Source: Clostridiales bacterium
GTDB taxonomy: Bacteria; Bacillota; Clostridia; Christensenellales; CAG-138
Assembly: GCA_918244965.1 (NCBI GenBank)
Contig: CAKJYC010000012.1
Location: 1-64,000 of the forward strand
Length of the DNA stretch: 64,000 nucleotides
Direction: 5' to 3'
Positions within the stretch are counted from its first letter, which is position 1, and every line of letters starts with the position of its first letter. A program made the position numbers and the translations under genes. Shown here piece by piece: positions 34,762-42,616 of this stretch. The notes under the pieces are model-generated. The model did no database searches. It saw only the letters and a program-made list of their open reading frames with translations, and had not been told where the DNA came from.

Positions 34762-36366
34762 TTAATATGATGGATCGGATTGCATCCGCATCGCCGCCCG
34801 GATCAGACCGAGAAACAGCGGGTGCGGACGCGTGGGCCGGCTCTTGAACTCCGGATGATACTGCACGCCGATGTAAAACGGCAGGCCGGAAACCTCCGCG
34901 GCTTCGGCAAGCTGACCGTCCGGCGAAACGCCGGAGAACGTCAGCCCGGCCTGCTCCAATCGCTGTCGGAACACGTTGTTGACCTCGTAGCGGTGACGGT
35001 GTCGCTCCGAGATCGCGTCCAGCATGTACAGCCGCCACAGCTGCGTGTCGGGCCGGATCCTGCACGGATATGCGCCGAGCCGCAGCGTGCCGCCCTTGTC
35101 GATCGTGTCGCTCTGCCCCGGCATGAAGTCGATCACCTTGTGGCTGCTGTCCGGATCGAACTCGCCGGAGTTCGCGTCGTCCCAGCCGAGCGCGCTTCGC
35201 GCGTATTCGATGCACAGGATCTGCATGCCGAGACAGATGCCGAGGTACGGCAGCGCGTGCGTGCGCGCATACCGCGCCGCCGCGATCATGCCCTCGATCC
35301 CGCGGCTGCCAAACCCGCCCGGCACAATCACGCCGTCGACGTTTGCAAGCTGCTCGTCGGAGAACCGCTCCGAATCGAGCCAGCGGATCAGCACCTTGAC
35401 GCCGCAGGCGTAGCCCGCGTGCTTGAGCGCCTCGACGATCGACAGGTACGCGTCGTGCAGCTGCGTGTACTTTCCTACGATCGCGATCGTGACCGCGCCG
35501 CGCGCCTGCTTGATGCGTTCCGTCATCTCGCGCCAGTCCGAAAGCTCCGGCGCGGGCGTTTCAAGGCCGAGCTTGCGGCACACAACGCCGGAGAAGTTCG
35601 CCTCTTCAAGGTACAGCGGCGCTTCATAGAGCACCGGCAGCGTCAGGTTTTCGATCACGCAGTCCGGTTCCACGCCGCAGAAGCCCGCGATCTTCTCAAA
35701 GATCGACGGATCGTTGATCGGTTCGTCGCAGCGCAACACGATGATGTCCGGCGAAATGCCGTAGCCCTGCAGCTCCTTGACCGAATGCTGCGTCGGCTTG
35801 GATTTGTGCTCGCCGCTTGCCCGGAGGTACGGAACCAGCGTCACGTGGATGTAGAGCGCGTTTTCGCGGCCGACCTCGCGGCCGACCTGCCGGATCGCTT
35901 CCAGAAACGGCTGGCCTTCGATGTCGCCGATCGTGCCGCCGACCTCTGTGATGACCACGTCCGCGTTCGTCTGCTCGCCCGCACGGTAGATAAAATGCTT
36001 GATCTCGTCGGTGATATGCGGGATCATCTGTACCGTCTTGCCCAAATAGCCGCCCTGCCGTTCGCGCGCAAGCACGTTCGCATAGACCTTGCCGGTCGTC
36101 AGGTTCGAGTACCGGTTCAGGTCCTCGTCGATGAAGCGCTCGTAGTGGCCGAGGTCCAGATCGGTCTCCGCGCCGTCCTCGGTCACGTACACCTCGCCGT
36201 GCTGGTACGGGCTCATCGTGCCCGGATCGACATTGATGTACGGATCCAGCTTCTGCGCCGCGACCTTCAGCCCGCGCGCCTTTAAGAGCCTGCCGAGCGA
36301 CGCCGCCGTAATGCCCTTGCCGAGTCCCGAAACGACCCCGCCGGTTACAAAAATGTACTTTGTCAT
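34762..36366 (-). CDS. pyrG: CTP synthase
   Basis: Converts UTP to CTP with ATP and glutamine (534 residues). The N-terminal synthase domain begins [24 protein letters not shown] and contains [24 protein letters not shown]; the C-terminal class I glutaminase has the nucleophile loop [10 protein letters not shown] and late HPEF. AATGAGGGA lies upstream of the ATG within a run of GAATGAA-like repeats. First gene of pyrG-glnA-glmS with a leader of roughly 180 bases. Confidence 0.96.
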   Translation of the reverse strand: MTKYIFVTGGVVSGLGKGITAASLGRLLKARGLKVAAQKLDPYINVDPGTMSPYQHGEVYVTEDGAETDLDLGHYERFIDEDLNRYSNLTTGKVYANVLARERQGGYLGKTVQMIPHITDEIKHFIYRAGEQTNADVVITEVGGTIGDIEGQPFLEAIRQVGREVGRENALYIHVTLVPYLRASGEHKSKPTQHSVKELQGYGISPDIIVLRCDEPINDPSIFEKIAGFCGVEPDCVIENLTLPVLYEAPLYLEEANFSGVVCRKLGLETPAPELSDWREMTERIKQARGAVTIAIVGKYTQLHDAYLSIVEALKHAGYACGVKVLIRWLDSERFSDEQLANVDGVIVPGGFGSRGIEGMIAAARYARTHALPYLGICLGMQILCIEYARSALGWDDANSGEFDPDSSHKVIDFMPGQSDTIDKGGTLRLGAYPCRIRPDTQLWRLYMLDAISERHRHRYEVNNVFRQRLEQAGLTFSGVSPDGQLAEAAEVSGLPFYIGVQYHPEFKSRPTRPHPLFLGLIRAAMRMQSDPSY

Positions 36367-36404
36367 TCCCTCATTCCTTCATTTCTTCATTCTTCATTCT
36401 TCAT
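36364..36404 (-). repeat. short tandem repeat over the pyrG ribosome-binding region
   Basis: On the minus strand GAATGAA is repeated at least three times and then decays (AAATGAAGG, AATGAGGG), producing a purine-only leader segment with several ATG triplets before the true start. Confidence 0.6.
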
Positions 36405-36411
36405 TTGAGAA

Positions 36412-36484
36412 GGCGCCCGTCCGAGGGGTGTTGTCCCTACGGACGAGCGCCTTTGCGCTCATCTGGTTCGCGCCGCACGGCGGC
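36412..36484 (-). promoter_or_regulatory. structured pyrG leader with mutually exclusive hairpins
   Basis: A long hairpin (36412-36451, GGCGCCCGTCCG against CGGACGAGCGCC) and a short one (36445-36460, GAGCGC-CTTT-GCGCTC) share the bases 36445-36451, so only one can form at a time. A third stem GCCGC-ACG-GCGGC is at 36472-36484. No clear T-run follows, so read-out could be translational or processing-based. The 315-base gap between pyrG and the next gene holds only this leader, two promoters and nothing I recognise as coding. Confidence 0.45.
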
Positions 36485-36549
36485 ACAGCTTTTCGGTTTT
36501 TCTATCTGCTCCGCAGAGAAGATATATCTTATATAAAAACATGTGAAAC

Positions 36550-36578
36550 AGTATATCCGCGCAGCCGCCGTTTGTCAA
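36550..36578 (-). promoter_or_regulatory. promoter of pyrG-glnA-glmS
   Basis: On the minus strand perfect TTGACA (36573-36578), 17 bases, TATACT (36550-36555). Confidence 0.88.
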
Positions 36579-36645
36579 GACCTATTTTTCGAATTTTGCA
36601 AGACCGCCGTCCGCGCCGTCTGAACGGACAAAACGCACGGCGCGC

Positions 36646-36674
36646 TTGTCAATTTGACGACGCTGTGCTATACT
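36646..36674 (+). promoter_or_regulatory. promoter of the D,D-carboxypeptidase gene
   Basis: TTGTCA (36646-36651), 17 bases, TATACT (36669-36674) with extended TG. The -10 ends seven bases before the start codon, so transcription should begin at or next to the ATG. Confidence 0.8.
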
Positions 36675-36681
36675 GTGTGGC

Positions 36682-38199
36682 ATGAAACGGTACCGTTTTT
36701 TCCTGCTGCTGCTGTGCATGGCGCTTCTGCTGACGCCGAAGCCGATCGCAGCGGAACAGAATACCCCCACGCCCGTTCCGGAGGAAACGCCGGAGCCGTC
36801 GCCCACGCCGCCGTTCGGGATCGGGCTCGGTTTTGACGACGCGCAGCGCGAGGAACGCGAGAAAGCGCATCAGAAGGTCCTGAGAGCCGCCGGCGCAAAG
36901 GGCATCTACGTTGTCGACGCGCACGACCTGTCGCTGTGCTATTTTTCGCGCCGCGAGCATGAGCAGTTTGCGCCGGGCAGCACGACCAAGATCATGACGG
37001 CGCTGCTGACGCTTGAAAACGTTTCGCTCGACGACATCGGCGTTGCCACGCCTGAAGCGACGCGGTTCGGCGGCACCAATACGATCCTCGGCCTGTACAC
37101 GGGCGAGGAAATGCGCGTCGAGGATCTTCTGTACGGGCTGATGCTCGTATCCGGCAACGACTGCGCCGTTACGCTCGCGGTTCTGATGGACGGCTCGGAG
37201 GAAGCGTTTGCCGAGCGCATGAACGCGCGCGCCCTGTCGCTCGGCATGGTCGACACGGATTTCACGAATCCGTGCGGCAGAAACGTCGGCCGGAACCTGT
37301 CGACGCCGTACGATATGGCGCTGCTGACGCAGGAGGCGCTGAAAAACCCGCAGTTCTGCAAGATCGTCGGCACAGCGGAGTACACGATCCCGACCAATGA
37401 AAAGCGCAAGCAGCCGCTTGAGATCCGCAACAGCAATCATCTCGTTTCGGATCAGCCGGGGAGAGGGTATCACTATCCTTACGCGATCGGCGTCAAGACC
37501 GGCGCGACCGCGCTCGGAACCAATCTGGTCACGGCGGCAACGCGCGAGGACGTGACGATCATCTGTGTGCAGATGGGAAAGCTCGGCGAGGACAACAAGG
37601 CAAAGCGGAACGAGCTGTTTGCGCGCTCGATCCAGATCTTCGAGTATGTGTTTACATACGAATATGCGACCGTCGACGCCGAGACGATGCTCGGCAGCTA
37701 TTCGGAGACTGTCGCGTGCTTCGGCGCGGATCCCGCCGATCCGAACGGCGGCATGCTGACCGTACATGCGGACACGACGGGCGCGACGGCGTTCCGGCCG
37801 ATCCGCGAGATCGACCTGCTGAAGAGCGGCGAAGCGGAATTCACCGTAACGACCGAGCTCAAAGCGGTTGCGCCGGTGAAAGAGGGGGATACGCTCGGCA
37901 CGGTGACCTTCTCCTACGACGGACGCGACTGGTTTGCGCTGCCGCTGGTCGCCGACCGCGATGTGGAGCTTCCGCCCACGCCGATCCCGGCCACGCCGAT
38001 TCCCGTGACCGGGGACCCGATCCCCGATCCGACGCCCGCGCCCACGCCGGTCCCGACGTCCGCGCCCACGCCTGCGCCGACGCCCGCCCCCGCCGCGCCC
38101 GCGCCTTCCGGCGCCCCGACGTGGCTTTGGATCGCACTTCCCGCCGCAGCCGCTGCCGCTGCAGCCGGCGTCTTCCTCTGGAAGCGAAAAAAGCAGTAA
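36682..38199 (+). CDS. D-alanyl-D-alanine carboxypeptidase (PBP5-like, S11)
   Basis: A membrane-linked penicillin-binding protein of 505 residues that trims the terminal D-Ala of peptidoglycan stem peptides. Signal peptide MKRYRFFLLLLCMALLL ends near AAE; a Pro/Thr-rich spacer follows. The catalytic motifs are SxxK = STTK (100-103), SGN (157-159) and KTG (272-274). After the S11 domains comes a long Pro/Thr/Ala stalk (PTPAPTPVPTSAPT) and a C-terminal membrane helix (LWIALPAAAAAAAAGVFLWKRKKQ) in place of the usual amphipathic anchor. There is no Shine-Dalgarno sequence (GTGTGGC before ATG) and the promoter lies directly upstream, so the mRNA is probably leaderless. Confidence 0.93.
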   Translation: MKRYRFFLLLLCMALLLTPKPIAAEQNTPTPVPEETPEPSPTPPFGIGLGFDDAQREEREKAHQKVLRAAGAKGIYVVDAHDLSLCYFSRREHEQFAPGSTTKIMTALLTLENVSLDDIGVATPEATRFGGTNTILGLYTGEEMRVEDLLYGLMLVSGNDCAVTLAVLMDGSEEAFAERMNARALSLGMVDTDFTNPCGRNVGRNLSTPYDMALLTQEALKNPQFCKIVGTAEYTIPTNEKRKQPLEIRNSNHLVSDQPGRGYHYPYAIGVKTGATALGTNLVTAATREDVTIICVQMGKLGEDNKAKRNELFARSIQIFEYVFTYEYATVDAETMLGSYSETVACFGADPADPNGGMLTVHADTTGATAFRPIREIDLLKSGEAEFTVTTELKAVAPVKEGDTLGTVTFSYDGRDWFALPLVADRDVELPPTPIPATPIPVTGDPIPDPTPAPTPVPTSAPTPAPTPAPAAPAPSGAPTWLWIALPAAAAAAAAGVFLWKRKKQ

Positions 38200-38203
38200 A
38201 GCA

Positions 38204-38239
38204 AAGCGTGCTCCGGATCTTTCCGGAACACGCTTTTTT
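38204..38239. terminator. bidirectional terminator
   Basis: AAGCGTGCTCCGG and CCGGAACACGCTT form a long stem followed by TTTTTT. It separates the carboxypeptidase from the convergent SGNH gene. Confidence 0.88.
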
Positions 38240-38253
38240 GTTTCCGTCTGCTT

Positions 38254-40920
38254 TCAGTGCCGGTCGATCAGCAGCCAGCTGCTGCCGTTGATCGTCCCGT
38301 CTTTCGTACATGCAAAGCAATACCGGAGCTCACCGGAGGTCACGACGGCGCACCAGACGTCCTCTGCGTTCCCGAACAGCCGTACCTCGGCGTCGAGATC
38401 GCTTGCGTTCAGGGAATCGGCGAATCCGATCGCGGAAAGGCGGGAAACGTACACCGAGGTACACCGGTCGGTCGGCTGTACATACCGTTCCGCAATGTAT
38501 CCCGGATAGTCGTCAAAGAAGAAATCGTAGCCGTCGGCGTAAGCGTTCGAGAGTGTGCTGTCGAAGGAGAAGCTGAACTCCGGCTTTCCGGAAAACTTGT
38601 ACCGGTAGATCATGAAATCGCCGCCGGGGCCGACGGTCTCCAGCGTGCCTGCGTCCGAACGGACCACGTCGTACGTTTCATCCAGATAGAACTCGATGTT
38701 CGATCGCGCGATACAGAACCACAGATCATCGACAACACCCGCATCGTATGTCGATACGGTGATCCAGCACGGCTTGTCGTCCGAGATATTCCCGTAGCGG
38801 TCGTCGCAGATGAACTCGTATTGGAGCCCGTTGCGCGTGACGAACGCAAGCCAGAGATCCTCGTACTCCTCGTCCTTGAAGAATTCGGCGCCGATATCCT
38901 TTGCGTTCACGGTGCCGCGGAATCCGGTCAGGGAGAGCCGGGGAATGCAGATGCCGTTGCAGAGCTCGGTACCCTTCAGATACCGCTTCGCGATCGCGGC
39001 CGGAATGCTGCCGGAATACTCGGTTTCCTCCTCGGCCTCCCAGAGATTCGCGTCGAAGGAGAACGCCAGCTCCGTGTTTGCAAAGCAGAACGAATACAGC
39101 ATGCCGATCTCGTATTCGACCTCGACCGTTTTCAGCGCGCCCATCAGCGCTTCCATCCGGCTGTACGGCACGGAGATATACCGGCAGACCCCGGACCGGT
39201 CGATCGCCGCCAGGAGATCGCCGGTCGGTTCGGTCTCGCGTTTGTCCGGAATGCTGCGATGCAGGGCCGTCTCGACATACGCCGCCCAGTCCATCGCCAT
39301 AAGCGCGTCATAGGTGTACATCTCCAGCGGCGCAAAGCGCCCCGATTTGAACAGCAGGTACAGGTCCTCGTCTTTTGTTCGCTTGACCGTCGCGCCTTTG
39401 TCTTCGTCGTATTCATCCACCGTTTCGGACGTGATTTTACCGTCCTGCAGGCCGAGGTATACCGTCCAGTAAAGCCCTGTAGACGCATCGCTGTGGAACA
39501 GGCCGGGATAGTTGTCGTTGTCGGTATACGCAAGATCGCTGCTGCCCTCGTTCCATCCGCAGCTGATCTGTCCGATCTCCCGGATACGGGTTACGTAGGT
39601 GTACACAATGCATGCGGCGCCGGCGTGGCTTCCGTCGCCGTTGTAGATCAGAAGCTCCGGTACGCCGTTCATATCCATATCGAAGAGCGCGAAGCGATGC
39701 GGCTCGTCGTTCAGATACTGCCCCGGCGAGGCCTCCGGATACAGCCGGTCCCGGATAAAACGGTAATACGCGTCGACCCACATGGGCACATCCCGCGATT
39801 TGTTCTCGTGATGGTTGATCGTCTCCTGCACGCACTCGGTATATGCCTTTAATCCCTTTTCGTTCGGGTGCATGGAGTAGGAGCTGATGAAATCTTTCTT
39901 CTCCATGTCGATATGATCCGTCAGATCCTGCGCACGCTTAAAGAACATGATCGGATAGATGAACTGCCGGGTCGGCAGGCTGTATGCCCCGTGTCCCTCA
40001 AACGCTGTTTCCACCGAGCAGAACTCGATATCCAGGCCGTAGAGCGTCTGGCATTCCAGCACAAGCAGCCGAAGCCGGTCATTCAGTGCGCCGACGGCCT
40101 GATTGATATAATCGCATTCCCAGGTGTTGAACAGCGGCATGCCGATGTTGCCCGCCTTGCTCAAAAGCGGCGGGTAGCCGACCACGATGATCGTTGCGTT
40201 CGGTGCAGCGGCATGGATGCGCAGATATGCGTCAAGAATATCGTCGTGCGTGCTGCCGGGATCGTAAAAATGCTTCAGCTTGGCATCAATATTGTCATAT
40301 AACTCCGAGGAGAAGATTCCGCGGAACGCAGCCAGCTTGAGGACCTCGACGAATCCGACGTCGTTTCCGCCGATGGAAACGGTCACGTAATCCACGTCCT
40401 CGCGCGAATACTTCCCAAGCGTTCCGTCGTAGAAAATATTCAGCTGACCGGGCAGATAATACGTGCCGGAAACGCCGTCCCGGTCGTACACCTTCTTCTG
40501 CTCGCCCGGATGGATCTGCTTGGTCGGGTCCGGGTTATAGCGGGTCCTGACGATGTTCTCCGTTTCCGCGCCGGATGCAGCGGCAAAAAACCAGTTTTTG
40601 CCGCGCGTCATGGAAACGCTGCGGCCGGTCGCCGGGTCGTTGAGGCGGAGCTGACCGCTCCATGCAAGCGTCGACCGGTGCGCCAGCCAGTCCTCCCAGG
40701 CCTGCCGGTTCTCCCTGCGCTGCCGGATATCCTTGATCTCCTGACCGTAAAAGTCCTCGTTTCCCTCGCCCGACGCGTAGGAATCGCCGAGCGACACGAC
40801 GATACAGGGGTCGTCGTCCGCCGCTGCGGCGCCTTGCGCGATGCAGGGCGCGCCGCTCAGAAGGACCGCAAGACAAAGCAGGAACGCCGCCAGCCGTTTT
40901 CGGATAAGAATTGCGCGCAT
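38254..40920 (-). CDS. large secreted SGNH/GDSL-family hydrolase with duplicated C-terminal module
   Basis: An 888-residue secreted protein (signal peptide KRLAAFLLCLAVLLSGAPCIAQGAA). Residues about 37-375 form an SGNH esterase domain: block I GDSYASGEGNE, block III SIGGNDVGF and block V SMHPNEKG. The aspartate usually three residues before the catalytic His is Tyr here, so it may be a Ser-His dyad enzyme. After an EF-hand-like DMDMNGVPELL there are about 480 residues I do not recognise, ending in two copies of one module (SLTGFRGTVNAKDIGAEFF... near 665 and SAIGFADSLNASDLDAEVR... near 830). Last gene of a three-gene operon; start and upstream stop overlap (TGATG). Confidence 0.75.
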   Translation of the reverse strand: MRAILIRKRLAAFLLCLAVLLSGAPCIAQGAAAADDDPCIVVSLGDSYASGEGNEDFYGQEIKDIRQRRENRQAWEDWLAHRSTLAWSGQLRLNDPATGRSVSMTRGKNWFFAAASGAETENIVRTRYNPDPTKQIHPGEQKKVYDRDGVSGTYYLPGQLNIFYDGTLGKYSREDVDYVTVSIGGNDVGFVEVLKLAAFRGIFSSELYDNIDAKLKHFYDPGSTHDDILDAYLRIHAAAPNATIIVVGYPPLLSKAGNIGMPLFNTWECDYINQAVGALNDRLRLLVLECQTLYGLDIEFCSVETAFEGHGAYSLPTRQFIYPIMFFKRAQDLTDHIDMEKKDFISSYSMHPNEKGLKAYTECVQETINHHENKSRDVPMWVDAYYRFIRDRLYPEASPGQYLNDEPHRFALFDMDMNGVPELLIYNGDGSHAGAACIVYTYVTRIREIGQISCGWNEGSSDLAYTDNDNYPGLFHSDASTGLYWTVYLGLQDGKITSETVDEYDEDKGATVKRTKDEDLYLLFKSGRFAPLEMYTYDALMAMDWAAYVETALHRSIPDKRETEPTGDLLAAIDRSGVCRYISVPYSRMEALMGALKTVEVEYEIGMLYSFCFANTELAFSFDANLWEAEEETEYSGSIPAAIAKRYLKGTELCNGICIPRLSLTGFRGTVNAKDIGAEFFKDEEYEDLWLAFVTRNGLQYEFICDDRYGNISDDKPCWITVSTYDAGVVDDLWFCIARSNIEFYLDETYDVVRSDAGTLETVGPGGDFMIYRYKFSGKPEFSFSFDSTLSNAYADGYDFFFDDYPGYIAERYVQPTDRCTSVYVSRLSAIGFADSLNASDLDAEVRLFGNAEDVWCAVVTSGELRYCFACTKDGTINGSSWLLIDRH

Positions 40921-41720
40921 CAGCGATCCACCTCCTCAGCCGTCATGGATTCCAGAAGCGCCGCGTCGATCCGCGAGACCGGTTTTACGCGGAGCGCGGA
41001 GGGGTCCGGCAGGATCTCAAAAAAGGTCGTTGCCGCGCTGTCATACTGCACGCACAGCCCGGTCTCGGACAGAAGATGCATCACGTCCCAGTGTTCCCCG
41101 TCGTTGAAGGAGAGCGGGTTTGCGGTGACCGAGCCGTTGATCGACAGGATCGACCAGATCACGCCGTCTCCGGTCATGTACAGCGTCTGATAGGTCGGAT
41201 GACGCTCGCCGGATTGTGCGGAGATCTCCTTTTCCTCCGTATAGGAGCCGTCGGCGGCGTAGGACGTCGTGATCGGCGCCTGCGTAAAGCCCCGGTCCGC
41301 GAGGTCGCGGTACGCCTCCGCCTCCGTCTGCGCGGTCTGCGAAGCCGACAGACGCGTTTCGGAAACGATCGTTCCGGCTTCCTCCAGCATGGTCCGCGTA
41401 TCCGGACGCGCGAGCTCTGTATTCGAGATGAACTCCGGCGGCGTCGGTTTGTGCTCGAATTCGTAAATGCTCTGCCGTTCGTCGCCCGCATCCTTTCGGA
41501 ACGGGTTCGGGATGACGCCGAAGTGTATCAGAAGAAATACGGCGAGCACGCCCAAAAGCAGCGCGTTCACGGCGACCAGAACGATCGCAAGCGTGTGCCG
41601 TTTCTTGTTTGCCGGCGCTTTTTGCGGCCCGCGCGCAGGCGAGGCGCCTTTTGAACAGTACGGGCAGCGGCCGTCCGCGTTCAGCGGTCTGCCGCAGCGC
41701 ATGCAGAATCTTGCTTCCAT
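40920..41720 (-). CDS. zinc-ribbon membrane protein of unknown function
   Basis: A 266-residue protein with an N-terminal zinc ribbon (FCMRCGRPLNADGRCPYCSKG), a short basic linker, one membrane helix (HTLAIVLVAVNALLLGVLAVFLLIHFGV) and an external domain of about 190 residues that I do not recognise (ISNTELARPDTRTMLEEAG..., GDGVIWSILSINGSV). The ribbon would be cytoplasmic and the large domain outside. Its stop overlaps the start of the SGNH hydrolase by one base, so the external domain may act with that secreted enzyme. GGAGGGAAC precedes the ATG. Confidence 0.65.
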   Translation of the reverse strand: MEARFCMRCGRPLNADGRCPYCSKGASPARGPQKAPANKKRHTLAIVLVAVNALLLGVLAVFLLIHFGVIPNPFRKDAGDERQSIYEFEHKPTPPEFISNTELARPDTRTMLEEAGTIVSETRLSASQTAQTEAEAYRDLADRGFTQAPITTSYAADGSYTEEKEISAQSGERHPTYQTLYMTGDGVIWSILSINGSVTANPLSFNDGEHWDVMHLLSETGLCVQYDSAATTFFEILPDPSALRVKPVSRIDAALLESMTAEEVDR

Positions 41721-41736
41721 AGTTCCCTCCTTGTGC

Positions 41737-42405
41737 TCAGCCTTCTTTCGCGTCCATCAGAAGCCAGCCGAGGCTGACCGGCGCGGAGAAGGCCGTGCCG
41801 CAGTAGACGCACACGCGCGCGCCCGCCGCGGGCAGCGGACCGCCGCAGTTCGGGCAGTTGAAGCCCCGGATCGGGCTGTCCGGATCGTCCGCATAGCCTG
41901 CGACGTAGCAGAGGGTCAGCCGCCGCTCACGCGGGGTGTCGGCCGTGTCGGTAAAGCCCACCGCTGCCTGACAGAACAGCAGCTTCTTGCGCGTCAGCCC
42001 GTCGTATGCCGCGATCGTGACGCGATGCACGGTCACGCCGTCCTTCACGTCGGCGGGCAGACGGTCCGCGAACGTATCCTTGAAAAACTCGGTCGCGTCG
42101 TCGGCGAACAGCACCTTGCCCTCGATTCCGCTCTGATAATACGTTTTCGCGTCGCGGCGCACGCGCTCGGCGAACACCTGCGGGTTGAAATCCGGGAAAT
42201 CCTTCAGGATCTTCGGCAGAAGCACCGATTCGAGCGACGACAGCGAGCGCGGCTTTTCCGGCTCCTGATCCGCCTTGATCGCATCATCCAGCGCGTCCTT
42301 CAGATACCGAAGACGCGACCGTATCCCCTTTGTTGCGGCGCGAAGACCGAAGAATCCCAGCGTAATCGCTCCCGTGACGATCAGCGCGATTTGCCACCAT
42401 TCCAT
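41737..42405 (-). CDS. membrane protein with Tim44-like domain and C-terminal zinc ribbon
   Basis: A 222-residue protein. One N-terminal membrane helix (MEWWQIALIVTGAITLGFFGL) is followed by a charged helix and a region with the Tim44-like pattern (DFNPQVFAERVRRDAKTYYQSGIEG then a beta-rich GVTVHRVTIAAYDGLTRKKLLFCQ) and a C-terminal zinc ribbon (CPNCGGPLPAAGARVCVYCG). The Tim44-like assignment is tentative. It is the first gene of the operon 42405 to 38254 and ends 16 bases before the next gene. The ribosome site is GGAGGTCAGAC. Confidence 0.6.
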   Translation of the reverse strand: MEWWQIALIVTGAITLGFFGLRAATKGIRSRLRYLKDALDDAIKADQEPEKPRSLSSLESVLLPKILKDFPDFNPQVFAERVRRDAKTYYQSGIEGKVLFADDATEFFKDTFADRLPADVKDGVTVHRVTIAAYDGLTRKKLLFCQAAVGFTDTADTPRERRLTLCYVAGYADDPDSPIRGFNCPNCGGPLPAAGARVCVYCGTAFSAPVSLGWLLMDAKEG

Positions 42406-42437
42406 GTCTGACCTCCGAAAAGAAACCTTATGGTTTC

Positions 42438-42466
42438 AGTTTGGACGCAATTCCTTCGTTTGTCAA
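42438..42466 (-). promoter_or_regulatory. possible promoter of the SGNH operon
   Basis: On the minus strand perfect TTGACA (42461-42466), 17 bases, but a weak -10 CAAACT (42438-42443); it may need an activator. Confidence 0.4.
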
Positions 42467-42487
42467 GCAAAGTTTTTTCTTTGAGGG

Positions 42488-42506
42488 GCATTCCCCACAG
42501 GAATGC
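42488..42506. promoter_or_regulatory. palindrome midway between divergent promoters
   Basis: GCATTCC-CCACA-GGAATGC, perfect 7 bp arms, lies between the -35 boxes of the divergent units at 42461 and 42530. A further CATTCC half copy overlaps the plus-strand -35. It could be an operator. Confidence 0.45.
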
Positions 42507-42529
42507 GACATATTTGCACCAATCAAAGG

Positions 42530-42558
42530 TTGACATTCCGCCCGCCATGCCGTAAAAT
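42530..42558 (+). promoter_or_regulatory. promoter of the 42617-44344 pair
   Basis: Perfect TTGACA (42530-42535), 17 bases, TAAAAT (42553-42558). Confidence 0.82.
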
Positions 42559-42616
42559 ATACAATAAGAATGGACTGTCATTCGATCCGAATCTAACAGA
42601 AATGAGAGGGGTTTGT

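Noticed and set aside
33052-34770. 572-residue plus-strand ORF opposite glnA
   Set aside because: Shadow ORF opposite an unambiguous glutamine synthetase.
36540-36555. possible third parS site in the pyrG promoter
   Set aside because: TGTTTCAC is present on the minus strand but the second half is TGTTTTTA-like; only a half-site.
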